64,000 bases of DNA from Ricinus communis (lineage: Eukaryota > Streptophyta > Magnoliopsida > Malpighiales > Euphorbiaceae). The stretch lies in assembly GCF_019578655.1 (NCBI RefSeq), contig NC_063258.1, forward strand, positions 1,426,001 through 1,490,000, in the 5' to 3' direction. Below are positions 33,701-44,109 of the stretch, piece by piece. The notes beneath the pieces were generated by a model that was given only the letters and a program-made list of their open reading frames with translations, did not search any database and was not told the origin of the DNA. Each line of letters starts with the position of its first letter. Position 1 is the stretch's first letter. A program made the position numbers and the translations under genes.

Positions 33701-36654
33701 AAATGCAAACCAAAAGAGCCAGGAAGGAACTCAGAATGTGCATGTTGACCATGAATATTACAAATTCTTGAATTTTTGTCTTGTTTCTCATGCCATTTAT
33801 GCACCCCACCCCACCCCAAGAAAAGAAGCAATTCCTAGACAGGTAGATTGGACTGTGAGAAATAAACTGAGAACTTATCAATCTTTTCAAAATATATCGC
33901 ATATGAGTAAAAAAGCAATTGATTAAAGTATGACTATATTAATAGAAGTAATCACAAGTCATGATATTTAGATAAATAGATCAGCAGCAAAGAACATGGC
34001 TTTCATTGACCTGTTTCAGAAGAACAGAGTTCAATTGGTTCATCTATGAGGTAACTGAGGCTATATGTTATGATTTTAAATTACAAAAATTGGGTCAACT
34101 CGGAAGCCACTCTACCAAGCTCTTTTAGTGATGCAGAATAAGAAAAAAGAAGTCCAAGAGTATTGAAAATCTAACCTTTCATTTGATTTCAAAGTTTTTC
34201 TCAAGAGATTTAACTATTTGAGAGTTCTAATGGAGTTTCTTTATATGCATAATGTAATGGTTTAAATAACAATTACGGTCGTGATTGTGGTCGCAGTTGT
34301 CTGTAATGGAAATGGGCCTGTAACAGCCATAACATAACAGTACCAGACTACCGCTATGCAAATCTTTTTGTAAAACTGCAAAATACATAGAATTAATGGA
34401 CTTTAAAAGAGTTCACTGGAATTAAGAAATACAACTATCTATGAGCATAAATTCATTAAAAAATAAAAAACAAAAAATAAAAAGGATGTATAGTCCATAG
34501 TTTTAAGTCAACATTGTATATAACTAAAACAATTAGCATAAAACACAATAGATATTTAAGAATCATATATTTTTTTGGTAAAAGAATCATATACTGAACA
34601 TACTATGACCACCAAAAAGAGAGTGTCTAGGAGGGCCTTTGAGTCTCTTCTTGGCTTTGAATTTAAAAGCTTGATCTTTTATATGCTTGTGTACCGTAGG
34701 TACTTTTAAAAGTGTTTCAAAAGTTTATGGATATCAATAGATCTACCTAATGAATGTTATTAATCTATGTCAAGAAAAAAAAAATTATAAACTACCCTTT
34801 TAAGAGTATAATGCAATTATTAAGCCAAATATAAGCACAAGGAAGAGACAGTGAAATACAACTTACTTCCTAAAAGAAATTCAGTATATACCCTTGATTT
34901 TTTCATTTAATTGAGTCCAAACTTGCCACTAATTCATGTTAAAACCCCAAGATTTTTGGCAACAGACCTATATGTATGTATTCAAGAAAAAGCAAGTTAC
35001 AATTGGAAATAACAAGATAGAATTAGGACCTACTGTGTCAGCTGTAATCAACAAGGTTGCATGAGTATCCTCTTCCAATTTACCCATGTTTCGGAGCCTT
35101 GCTACAATGGCATCTGCCTAGGAATAAAACAAATTAATACAGAAAAAGTAGGAAAATATGTTAGTGAAATAATAATGGGCCACGAGTTCAATAGCGCGCA
35201 CACTAAAATATTCTCAAACATAGTTACACCCCATAATCAGCTTATCCATGGAGTGAAAAAGCAAAGAAATTAAATTATTACGTAAAAAGAGTTGGGCTTT
35301 TTCTTCCATCAAGAAACTATGATTTCTATAAGAAAAATGCACAAATTCTATGCTGTAAGTTCAAAAGTAAAACAAAAATTTTGGCCAAATGATCATGATT
35401 GGCTAAGTTGCAAATTATGTACCTCTTTCAAGGCCATTTATTAGTTACAAGTTTAGATTTAAAAGTAAGAAAGGAATCACTGGCATAGAAGTCAAACCTT
35501 TGCCTGAGCCAAAGCCATAACCAATTCCTCCGGCGTGTCTTTCCTTATGCTCTTTTCATCTATATCTGCAGTCTAAACTGAAATATCCATTAGACTTTCT
35601 AAGTCATATGATCATATCAAAAGCATCTAAAAGGGGACAGACACAGCACAAACTTGGGATATTTTCTTTTCTTTCAAAGTTAACAAACTCTTTCGCAACA
35701 ATGGCGCACACACACTTACAGACACAATGGAATCGAGCTACGTATGAATATACCATGATTGAGAACTCATAACCCATCTCGGACAGAATCCGCTTCCTTG
35801 CCATGGATGATGAACCCAATATTATCTGTCACTAATACACAGTCAACCAGAAGAGCAGCTAGGAAAAGAAAAGGTTTTGAATATTAACATAACAAACTGC
35901 TGACCAGTGCCATTGTGAAATCCAATTTTTAACAAAGAAATCCAAAACTCCATAATATCAATTAAATTCTAGAAGCGCTTGTTAACAAAGAAATTCAAAA
36001 CTCCATAATATCATCTAAATTCTAGAAGCGCCATTATGCTTTTATATGCTATTCCCAGAGAAGCACTTGGTAGTGCTATGAAATGACAAGATTGTCTCTT
36101 AACTCCCTCAATCAAACAATTCTCAGTTGCAAAAGAAAACATATAAAGGACAAGGCTTCAAGAGATTGCACATTTGCACTGAATCATGAGAACAGCAATT
36201 TATCAAGTTCCTAACCTTCATAGTCTCAAAATTTACATGATTGTGTTCAGAAGAGCCTTGAGTATGAATAGAATCTGTACTCCCGTATCTGCACTGTAGA
36301 TTTGCAACCTTATATGCAAGGTGTAACAACTGGAATAAATAAATCAAGCAACATGCTTAATACATCAGCAATTTAATCCGTCAATGTCTAAAATAGCACT
36401 TGTAACAGTTAAAAAATATCAAATCATTAACAATAACAAAATGGGTAAGGAAATCTCAAAACCTCATCAAATGACTTATATAAATAAATGACAGAAAAAA
36501 AAAGGGCAGATGCAACTTTATACACTATGCACCAAACCTTAAATGAGGATTTGCACATGCCCATTTCTCTCTCTTTCAAGCTCCACTTACTTACAATCGC
36601 TACAGAAACAATACGTGGTCTTAACATAGTTGTCAAAGAAGTGAGACCCATCAT
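30716..36654 (-). CDS. Maf-like protein (nucleoside triphosphate pyrophosphatase family)
   Basis: Maf/YhdE-family proteins hydrolyse non-canonical or surplus nucleoside triphosphates to monophosphate plus pyrophosphate, a pool-cleaning role. Nine coding exons on the minus strand: 36654-36595, 35825-35754, 35572-35498, 35117-35034, 32826-32757, 32673-32582, 31412-31371, 31258-31178 and 30787-30716. All have GT..AG junctions with continuous phase, giving 215 aa. Visible motifs are ILGSSSMARKRIL (substrate loop), TADIDEKSIRK, LLITADTVVVY with the catalytic Asp, KPTSKEEARYFI and GYSGSHAAVVGSVLVTN. The C-terminal third (VAGGLMLEHPL to GSADTVMGL) is the plant variant. The first exon rests only on phase and splice signals. 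An upstream non-coding exon may end near 36965 on the minus strand. Introns carry small duplications and a hairpin. Confidence 0.88.
31261..31332. repeat. 36-bp tandem duplication next to a Maf-like splice acceptor
   Basis: Two copies (31261-31296 and 31297-31332), both starting GAGAAGAGCTCTCC and differing at one base. The first copy directly abuts the intron's acceptor (minus-strand CTCAG at 31263-31259) of the exon 31258-31178. Confidence 0.9.
33136..33347. repeat. near-perfect inverted repeat (about 79-bp arms) in Maf-like intron
   Basis: The left arm 33136-33214 (with TTGAAAGGAAGAAACTTTTG) and the right arm 33268-33347 (CAAGAGTTTCTTCCTTTCAA) are complementary with very few mismatches. 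They are separated by a loop of about 53 bp. A direct repeat GCCAAGTGTACACATG occurs at about 33087 and again in the loop region at about 33223. A transcript of either strand would fold into a long hairpin. Confidence 0.85.
35929..36031. repeat. 53-bp tandem duplication in Maf-like intron 1
   Basis: TTAACAAAGAAAT begins each copy and CTAGAAGCGC closes each. Copies are at 35929-35981 and 35982-36031, with four or fewer differences. Confidence 0.9.
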
Positions 36655-37255
36655 GTCGCACAAAAGTTTAGGTGCACGCACAGCTGAATAGCAAGAAATG
36701 AATATTTGTTGTCATATAAATATAATAAGTAAACAAAATGAAAGCATCACAAAACTACTCAAAACTGAAAAATGAGATTACTACTTCTTGGTAGTGGAAT
36801 TTGAATGAGTAAAGGGAACAGCGGTAGCAATTTGTCCACTCAAATAACAATCAGTCCCATCTGGGTTCAAATACACAGCTCTTACATAAAGTAACCATTC
36901 TTTAAACCAAAAACAAAGCAAGAACTCATTTTAGCGAATAGTTCTCGGAGTTCTAAAATCATACCTCGACGTCTGAAATGTCGCCGGTCAGAAGTGCGGT
37001 GACCAACTGTCAAGCGACTGTATCAACAGCAAACAAAGTATATCTTTTCTTGTTGGTAGGACAAGAAAGGAGCCTTTTGCGGCTGGTTACTACTTGGGTC
37101 AATTCTCCTAAATCTAATCTCTTATCATTGATTTGTTTGTGTTCCAAATGGAAAAACCGGATTTACTTCCTTTTTTAGTTTTGGCAAAATCGACTACTAT
37201 TACTTTATGTTTATTTGAAATTTAGTTTATACAGAAAATAAAATAGAAATAATAA
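36655..37255. other. upstream region of the Maf-like gene
   Basis: On the minus strand, GACGTCGAG followed by a GTATG donor at about 36965 could end a non-coding first exon, and TTGCTATTCAG before 36683 could be its acceptor. 36960-37080 is relatively GC-rich, as expected near a transcription start. No independent gene is supported. The plus-strand frame at 36978-37178 shows no domain. Confidence 0.35.
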
Positions 37256-37640
37256 TTTTTTTTTTTTTAAGAAAAAGATATTTCATTTATTAGACAAAAC
37301 AGCCTCCTTGAAAAGGATAGGCTCAATACAACTAGAAACACTAGCCCAAGTAGAAAAACTAGTATAAAAACATGATTCTCTTACTAAAACATGAGTAACC
37401 ATGTTAGCTTGTCTTTGAACGAAATACACACTAAAATTATGTCCACATAAAAGAAGATCAACACACACAGCAACGATGACTTCAAAGTCAGACCAGTCTC
37501 CTTTGGAATTGTTACTTAGAGCCTAGCGAAGCAATTCCCTAAAGGCAACTGTCTCAACAGCTCGTACCTCAAACTATTCGGAAACGGCATGAGCCATGCA
37601 CTGTACCATTTTGCTTAAAAAATCTCTAACCACCGCCACC
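37256..37640 (-). mobile_element. 3' tail of an L1-type LINE (RNase H end plus poly(A))
   Basis: On the minus strand this encodes pieces of the C-terminal RNase H-like domain of plant LINE ORF2: AFRELLR with the catalytic-Glu helix, then VQRQANMVTHVLVRES, the equivalent of the SRxANxVAHxLAR end. A stop follows, then a run of at least 13 A (37268-37256). The fragment is cut short on its 5' side near 37640, where a different repeat begins. Confidence 0.75.
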
Positions 37641-37980
37641 ATACCTACTCTAGAGCTAGATGGGGTAAAAGGTCCGTTGGTACCAATCCTTTGGTACATG
37701 TTTCCAATTGGTACCAGTTCTTTGATTTTTTTCTTTTTGGTATCATAACATCAATTTCCATTTCAGGCCAAAGTACCAATTGGGATTCTGGCCAATTTTT
37801 TATGCTGCGGCAGTCGAAGCTCCACATAGTCATGCCACTAGGATGACACATCATTGGCAATTTATTTAATCTAAATCCTAGTCAGACCTCTATCCACGTG
37901 TAAGAACCCTATTCCTACCTCTTTCTCTAAATTCCTAATGCATAACTTGTCCCATTTTTAATATAAAATCGATTTTTATA
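37640..37980. repeat. dispersed repeat related to sequences at 23.2-24.5 kb
   Basis: Phrases GGTACCAATC, TTTTTGGTATCATAACATC and AAAGTACCAATTGGGATTC followed by a CCACATAGTCATGCC segment share order and wording with 24290-24440, and more loosely with 23270-23440. Non-coding. Probably a non-autonomous transposon family. Confidence 0.45.
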
Positions 37981-37984
37981 GAGA

Positions 37985-39540
37985 ACAATGATTCACAGCT
38001 AGTGGTCAATTAGATAATGAGGATCTTCGAAGTTAAAGACTCTAATCTAGTCAATTATGTGAGTTGGGTAAAAACTATATTGCAAAAGAATTGAAGAAGG
38101 AGGGGGTCAATGGAGGATTATTCAGGTTTCTCGAGATGAGAACAAAGAGGTTGATTTCTTAGCAAACTCGCCTCACAAGGAGAACCGAGCAATGATGTCC
38201 TGTTCTACATAGTTGAAGAGCCTAGCATAGCAAAAGATGAGGTCTTAATTATTAAAGATTATGACCCTTGGATGAAAGAGATCATTAAATATATTGAAGA
38301 AGGAAGATTACCTAAAGATAAGAATATTGCAGCTAAAATAGTAAAGACCTCAGCCATGTACTCTTTCTAAGACAGTATAATGTGTAGAAAGTCAATATCG
38401 CATCCTTGGTCTAGATGTATTCCGAAAGAAAAAGTGAACTACATCCTTAGAGAAATCTATGAAGGGATCTGTGGGGCTCATGAAGCTGCCAACACTATAG
38501 CTAGAAAAGCTTTTCTTCAAGGTTATCTTTGACCGACCATGTACAAGGATGCAAAGAAGCTCGTATAGATCTGCACTAAGTGTCAAAAGCACAAGAATAT
38601 ATCTTATTTACTAACTGCTGCACTACAATGCCCAATCACTAGTCCTTGGCCCTTTGCAGCTTAGGGCATGGATATCCCCTGGAATCCCCAACTGCAGTAG
38701 GTCAGAAAAAGTTTCTACTTGTAGCCATAGATCACTTCACAAAGTGGGTTAAGGCAGAAGCTATGGCGACCATTACAGAAAAGAAAACAATTGATTTCTT
38801 TTAGAAAGAAATTATGTGTAGATATGGTATTCCACACGCTATGGTAATCGACAATAGAAAGTAGTTTGATAATAAGGAGTTCAAAGGGTTTTGCACTCGC
38901 ATGAAAATCAACCTGAGGTTTACCTCTGTTGCTCATCTAAAGTCTAAGAGGTAAACAGAGGTCATAAACCGAACAATCCTTCAAGGACTAAAAAGAAGAC
39001 TAGACGAAAAGAAAGATAGATAGGTTGATGAGCTTCATAGTGTTCTATGGTTGTACAGGCCCACTCCTAAAATGGCAGCTAGCTAGATGCCCTTTAAATT
39101 AGCATATGGGGTAGAAGTTGTCATACCAGTCGAAATGGGAATGCCAACCTTGATGATTCAGTGCTTTGACGAAAAGAAAAATGAGAAACATATAAGGCTA
39201 TGTTTAGACTTGCTGGAAGAACAGAGAGCAGACGCCAACAAAATAAACGAGGAGTATAAGCATAAGATGGTTGAGTACCAAGATCAAAAAGTCCAACCTA
39301 GATCGTTCTCGAAAGAAGAATTAATACTGAGAATAGCCAACAATGGCAAAGGAGGAGCTGGTGTTGGCAAGTTGCAGCCTAACTTGGAAGGCCCTTACAA
39401 AGTAGTCAAAGTACTTAAAGGAGGACCATACAAAATAGCTGACATGACGAGAAAAGAGCTCCCGCGATTATAGAATATCCAAGTACTCAAGAAGTACTAC
39501 CAATAAAAACTCAAAGAAGCCCAGTCTGAGGCACTTTGAG
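37985..39540 (+). mobile_element. degenerate Tat-type Ty3/gypsy integrase region (plus strand)
   Basis: The plus strand shows an integrase zinc-binding part near 38440-38590 (EIYEGICGAHEA, then KCQKHKNIS, giving the His and Cys pairs) and a damaged catalytic core up to about 38970. A 128-codon C-terminal frame follows at 39087-39473 (PFKLAYGVEVVIPVEMGMPT, NLEGPYKVVKVLKGGPYKIA). It ends with a stop in place of Trp before the LKKYY terminus. Several in-frame stops make it inactive. It differs in sequence from the Tat copy at 4.7-9.4 kb, so it is another subfamily. An antisense ORF lies downstream. Confidence 0.75.
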
Positions 39541-39617
39541 GTACAAACTTCTTCTTCTTCTTATTTACTCATTTTTGCTCAAATTAATAAACTCTATTGT
39601 TTATGAGCACATTAATA

Positions 39618-39805
39618 GTGCATATTTTCAAAGATGCTATCCTAGGCGCACCAAGCTCGTCTTAGAGCATTTAACACATTACCAGTGCATTCTTTCAAAG
39701 ACGCCATCTTAGGCCACCAAGCTCATCTTAGAGCATTTAGCATATTACCAGTGCATTTCTTATAAAGACGATAATTTAGGCGCACTAAGCTCATCTCAAG
39801 ACTCA
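39618..39805. repeat. 67-bp tandem repeat, about 2.8 copies
   Basis: Units start with GTGCAT at 39618, 39685 and 39751. Each contains TCAAAGA or TAAAGACG, TTAGGC(G)C and a CACCAAGCTC-like word, then CTTAGAGCATTT. It lies between the integrase end and the antisense ORF of the Tat element, where such elements often carry tandem repeats. Confidence 0.85.
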
Positions 39806-40084
39806 TCGGCAACACAGATCGGAGGAAAACATATAGCTCGTATCGAAATAGATAAAAATGATAAGAGGATCGAGTCCCTATAGTTGGCAAAATATTTTCA
39901 TTCAGGTATGGAAAACTTTCATATTTTAAATGGGAAAGCTCGTTCTATCTTTGAGGTTACCGAGTTAGTATACTTAGCTAAAATTCTAGTTGCAATAGAA
40001 ATAAGGACAATTTAGAATAAAGAAAAACAAGATAAACTTCATTGAAAAAGATAAAAAGTACAAAGTGTTGAAGCTCAGAACTCA

Positions 40085-41330
40085 TTAATCCCGAGCTTCG
40101 TGGAGGTCGCCCTCTACAATAAGATCATCTCCCGAAGGAGGAACTACATTGGCAACCTCAGCTCTACCCTGCTCAGTATCTTCAGCTTCCTTAGTAGCTC
40201 TTTCCCGAGCCTTGTTTCCAATCTCTTCAATATCCAACTCCTCTAGAAAGGTCAAATCAACATAAAAAAACTTAGCTTTAACAGCTTCCTTGATAGCCTC
40301 CTCGTAATTGGAAAGGAGAAAAGACATGTCTAAGTAGCAACCCTCCTTCTTATCCTTCAACTTCTCACTAACCAAGGTTTGATCAGCAAGTCTCGAAGTG
40401 ATAGAAGCACACTCCAGCTCTAACTCAATGATGCAAAGATCGGCATTCTTTTTCTCAACGATCATAGAGTTGAACTGAGTGATAGCACTCTTAGCTTGAT
40501 CATAGGTAGCTTGGAGCTCGCCCTCCCACTTTCGCTCCTTAGCAGTAAAATCTTCATACTACTTCTGAAGAATATGGTCAGCATTCTTTTCCTTGACTCG
40601 GTCATGAGCATCTTGTTCGCTTAACTACCTCTCATAATGCTTCCGAGCATTACCGAGTGTCACGGCCTAAAAAGAAGAAAAAAAAGGATCAATATGTTGG
40701 AAGAGAGTAAAAAGGAGGTTTCAAGATCGGTATAAATAAAATTACATACAAAATGAGAGACATTTGCTGGGCATGAAACTCTAAAGGATGAACATTATCA
40801 AGCTCCCAAATATCAGCCTTAAAGGAAAGCAAGCTCATAAGCTCTTCAGCCAATAGAGGCATTTGGATAGTTGACCATGTCTTATATTTCTTCTTTAAAT
40901 AGGACCGAGAATTAGGACAATGACCTAAGGCAGGAGTGTCCACCTCCACACAATCATCCTCATCTATCGGTCGAGGATGCTTCTCGAGACTTCGAGAGGA
41001 AGAAGGCAAACAAGGAACCAAAGATTGATCCCCGATTTTAGAAGGAAGTCCTAAGATCGGATTGGAGAAAGCCATATTATCCTTAAAGCCTTCATTCTGC
41101 ATAGAAAAAGATGGAGGAGCAGGAGGAGCCGAAGAAGAGCTAACATGTCTCTTGCCCTTGTTAAGCTTGATTTTCTTCAACTGCTTCGGATCGATCACTG
41201 CAAAGAAGAAAGATGTTAAAGGCATAAAGTATAACAAAGAAAAGAAAAAGTACCGAATAAGAAGTACCGAGTAGGTATACCTGAAGTGCTGACACCTAGC
41301 TCGAGTCATTGTTTGGTAGTGTCAAGATCA
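40085..41330 (-). pseudogene. antisense ORF of a Tat-type retrotransposon, intron-containing and decayed
   Basis: This minus-strand coding sequence lies 3' of a plus-strand integrase, the position where Tat-group elements carry an extra ORF in antisense. Likely exon pieces: up to a donor at about 41280, 41199 to about 40754 (IDPKQLKKIKLNKGKRHVSS start, LEFHAQQMSLI end), and about 40664-40085 (VTLGNARKHYER start, a long charged coiled-coil-like part, stop at 40085). Donors GTATAC and GTATGT and acceptors TTTGCAG and TTTTTAG are present. Two in-frame TAG codons (near 40625 and 40560) and the short 5' part show decay. Function unknown; related proteins have plant mobile domain-like N-termini. 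The lineage link is inference. Confidence 0.6.
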
Positions 41331-41727
41331 GAAAGATTTTGCTTAATTAAGGGAGATACAGGTAATGCAGTCCCTTTCTTCCAGATGTTTCCATTAAAGA
41401 TGGCCTATTTATAAGGTCGATTTTCGATATAAGCTTTATGGGTTGACTAAGATATCATTTAGTAACCATTTTTAGTCTTTGTTTTAATATTGAAGCCTTC
41501 ACTTGATGAGCATGATTTGAATGGGAGATTAGAAGACTTAAAACATCAAGATATAGACCAACTTCATCTCTAATGGCACCCTCGCATTGCTCCTATTTTA
41601 GTAAAGCTGCTCTATGCCCCATCAATAGAGATGCATGATTGATTTTACTTGTTCAGCATACAAAAGACATCTATACTCTCCTCCATTCCAGCTTCTTTAT
41701 ATTGAGTTACTGGTTCAAAATATGAAA

Positions 41728-42110
41728 CTAAAATTTCTTAGACTTTTCTTTGAGTTTTACGATCGTTGAAGCATCATCATTTTGTTGAGAGTTTGCAAGA
41801 GAGAAAATACCCATAAATAATAAAGGGATTAAAGAAACACTCAGACAACGTTTCTTCTCGACCCATTGATACTCTACTATTTCAGCCTCCAATACAACCC
41901 TCAAAGACTTTAATTCTAAATCGATCGGTAAGACTGCTTTAATCCTATAAGCCATAGAGTACGGAGTCTATCTTATTGATGTTCACTCAGTCGTTCAATA
42001 TCCCCAAAGTGTAAAGGGTATGAAATAACTAATCTTTGTGATTCCACACCATCTTAAAGATTATCTTCTTTAGGTTCATATTGGCTGCTTCTATTGCACC
42101 ATTGGATTCT
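41728..42110 (-). pseudogene. integrase fragment, minus strand (same family as 4.7-9.4 kb element)
   Basis: The frame 41955-41728 contains PIDLELKSLRVVLEAEIVEYQ, nearly the same as the segment at 5440-5350 (IELELKSLRVVLEAKIPEYQ). The DNA up to 42110 also parallels 5440-5590. It ends abruptly against a plus-strand piece of the same region. Confidence 0.75.
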
Positions 42111-42119
42111 CATCTCACC

Positions 42120-42700
42120 ATTCTGTAGATGGCCCAATTTATAGAGATGAACCCTATTTATAGGTACAGGATCTTGTATCATGTTGTGACGAACAATGGC
42201 TTATAGTTTATTGGTGAGATAGCAGACCTGCTCGCAAAGTACAAGATCGAATATCACAAGTCTTCTCCATGCAGACCTCAAGCAAATGGTGCCAAGTAGC
42301 CAACAAGAACCTAAAGAAGATACTCTCGAAGATGGTATGGATTCACAAGGATTCGTCATTTTGGTTACCCTTTGCTCTTTAGTGATATTAAATGACTGCG
42401 CAGACATCGACATGACACACTTTATACTCTATGGTTTATGGGACTAAAGTAGTCTTATCGGTCAAGTTAGAATTGTAATCTTTAAGAAAAATTAAACTCT
42501 ATAAGGGTAGTACTAGAGGATGAAATACTAAAGTATCAATGGTTCGAGTAGAGATAATAAAAGGATGGGAGCCCTATACCATATGCAATTGTACCAAAAG
42601 CAGATTGTTAAGGTGTTTAAGAAGGTAAAACCAGGATAAATCAAAGCTAGTGACTTGGGGTTGAAGCACACCAGACCTACTACATTTGATCAGCTGTTAG
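42120..42700 (+). pseudogene. integrase core fragment, plus strand (same family, inverted)
   Basis: About 42180-42300 encodes a decayed VTNNGL*FIGEIADLLAKYK stretch, homologous to the VTDNGVQFMGETTDLLADYK of the minus-strand copy at 5730-5600. It is followed by the equivalent of the post-core and C-terminal region to about 42680. It is oriented head-to-head with the fragment at 41728-42110. Confidence 0.7.
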
Positions 42701-43109
42701 CACCTATTTTCAGATTTGGATATTGAAAAAATTATGAAAAACTCGATAACGAAAGTTATTGCCTTTCTTGAGTCTCGGGAGGTTGAGGACGAATGAATCC
42801 TAATAAGGGTTATGTGTAAGTGAACTAAAATTATCTTTTGAAGTCAATTTGGACTAATTTGACAGAAAAAATAAAGTTTGAGGGTTGAAATTTCCGTTTT
42901 CAGCCCCAAAGCATATCGGCTCTACATACAGCCGAATCAACTGTATATAGAGTTTATCAGCTGGTATGTCTTGGAAGGAGTTCGTGATCTCCTCTTCACT
43001 AAAGTCAGGGGTGATCATGGATACCTAATTTGGGGGTGGTGTGTTGTTATAGTTAGGTGGGGGTTCCTTTTCACTACAAATAAGTGTTGTAGTCATATTG
43101 TTTAACATA

Positions 43110-43608
43110 GGAATTACAAAAATCTTGTGATTCAACTTTGGCAGATTTTTCCAATCCATGGTACCAGTTTATAGCAGGTCCTTCTAAGGACAATACAAAC
43201 AGTTTTCACAACTTTAGTCTTACTCAGTTGAGTAGTTCCCATGACAACAACATACTGCTTTAGATGAATTTTCAGATAACTAGTCCTATTGGCTTGATCT
43301 AGCAAAAACTCATCGAAATCCTAAAAATTATGAGGCACTCCCCTCCTAGCAGGGTGTTTAGCATTAGCAAGAGTGGCAACTACAGTAGGAGCAAGAATTT
43401 CAGTGGCGAAAATAGTCGGGTCAACAACAGCAGGAGGGTTAGCTACCGTAAGGGCAACTGGTGCAACTAGAGCAGCAGGTGGCGCTTGATTTACGGCTAT
43501 CCCAGCTAGAAGTTGTTGGAGCTCCTCTTGGGTCACACCCCTCAAATCTTTGATGACAATGTTCTTGAGCATCTCAACATCATGTTCATTAGCTCTCTTA
43601 TTGGCCAT
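43110..43608 (-). pseudogene. gag-like N-terminal fragment of a Tat-type element
   Basis: A 95-codon minus-strand frame starts MANKRANEHDVEMLKNIVI and is Ala/Pro/Val-rich in its second half. After a stop, 43320-43110 continues with DFDEFLLDQANRTSYLKIHL and, in another frame, LEGPAINWYHGL, the W-containing motif of the retrotransposon gag domain. This supports gag identity with a frameshift. The 43609-44100 flank is AT-rich with no recognised domain and may be its leader. Confidence 0.6.
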
Positions 43609-44109
43609 TTCTAGTGATTTTATATACTTTGTTACATAAATTAGTTATTCTCTTCGAGTTTATTAGTTATAGGAAGGGTTGTAATAGTTAGATTTATTTT
43701 CCTGCTTTACTTTTGCATTATTTGGATGTATGGCAAACATTTGATTATTTGATTGTTAATAAAAATGGATATATAGATATAGGCCTTAAAATGAGACTTT
43801 GCATAAAAATTATAGTCCATTAGGTTAAAAAGATGGTAGATTGGACATTAAGTTAAAATCCATAAACTTAGTGGACCTTTGCCATGTTTGTAATTAATCA
43901 ATGGACTCATTTAGAATAAAATCACTCAATTGGCCCTTGGCATGTAAAAAATAATCCATTTAGGTTAAAAATTTGGTAATCAAAAGCATGACTTGTAATT
44001 AGGTTAGACTAGGTAAGCCTTTGTATATAATTGAATAGTTAATTAGGTTAACAATTTAAATGGGGATTGGGCCAGACGCCCTATAGGCGACAGTTTTAGG
44101 CGCGTAGCC
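43609..44109. other. AT-rich spacer between retroelement fragments
   Basis: No ORF or domain. It contains CCATT(A)GGTTAAAA-like words repeated about 43820 and 43960 (ATTAGGTTAAAA, TTTAGGTTAAAAA), perhaps LTR or leader remains of the adjoining gag-bearing fragment. Confidence 0.35.

Noticed and set aside
36427..36691. Open frames on both strands around the proposed Maf-like first exon
   Set aside because: The minus frame is the exon plus intron read-through; the plus frame is its shadow.
39618..39805. Possible CRISPR-like array of 67-bp units
   Set aside because: Units are contiguous degenerate tandem repeats without unique spacers, in a plant retroelement.
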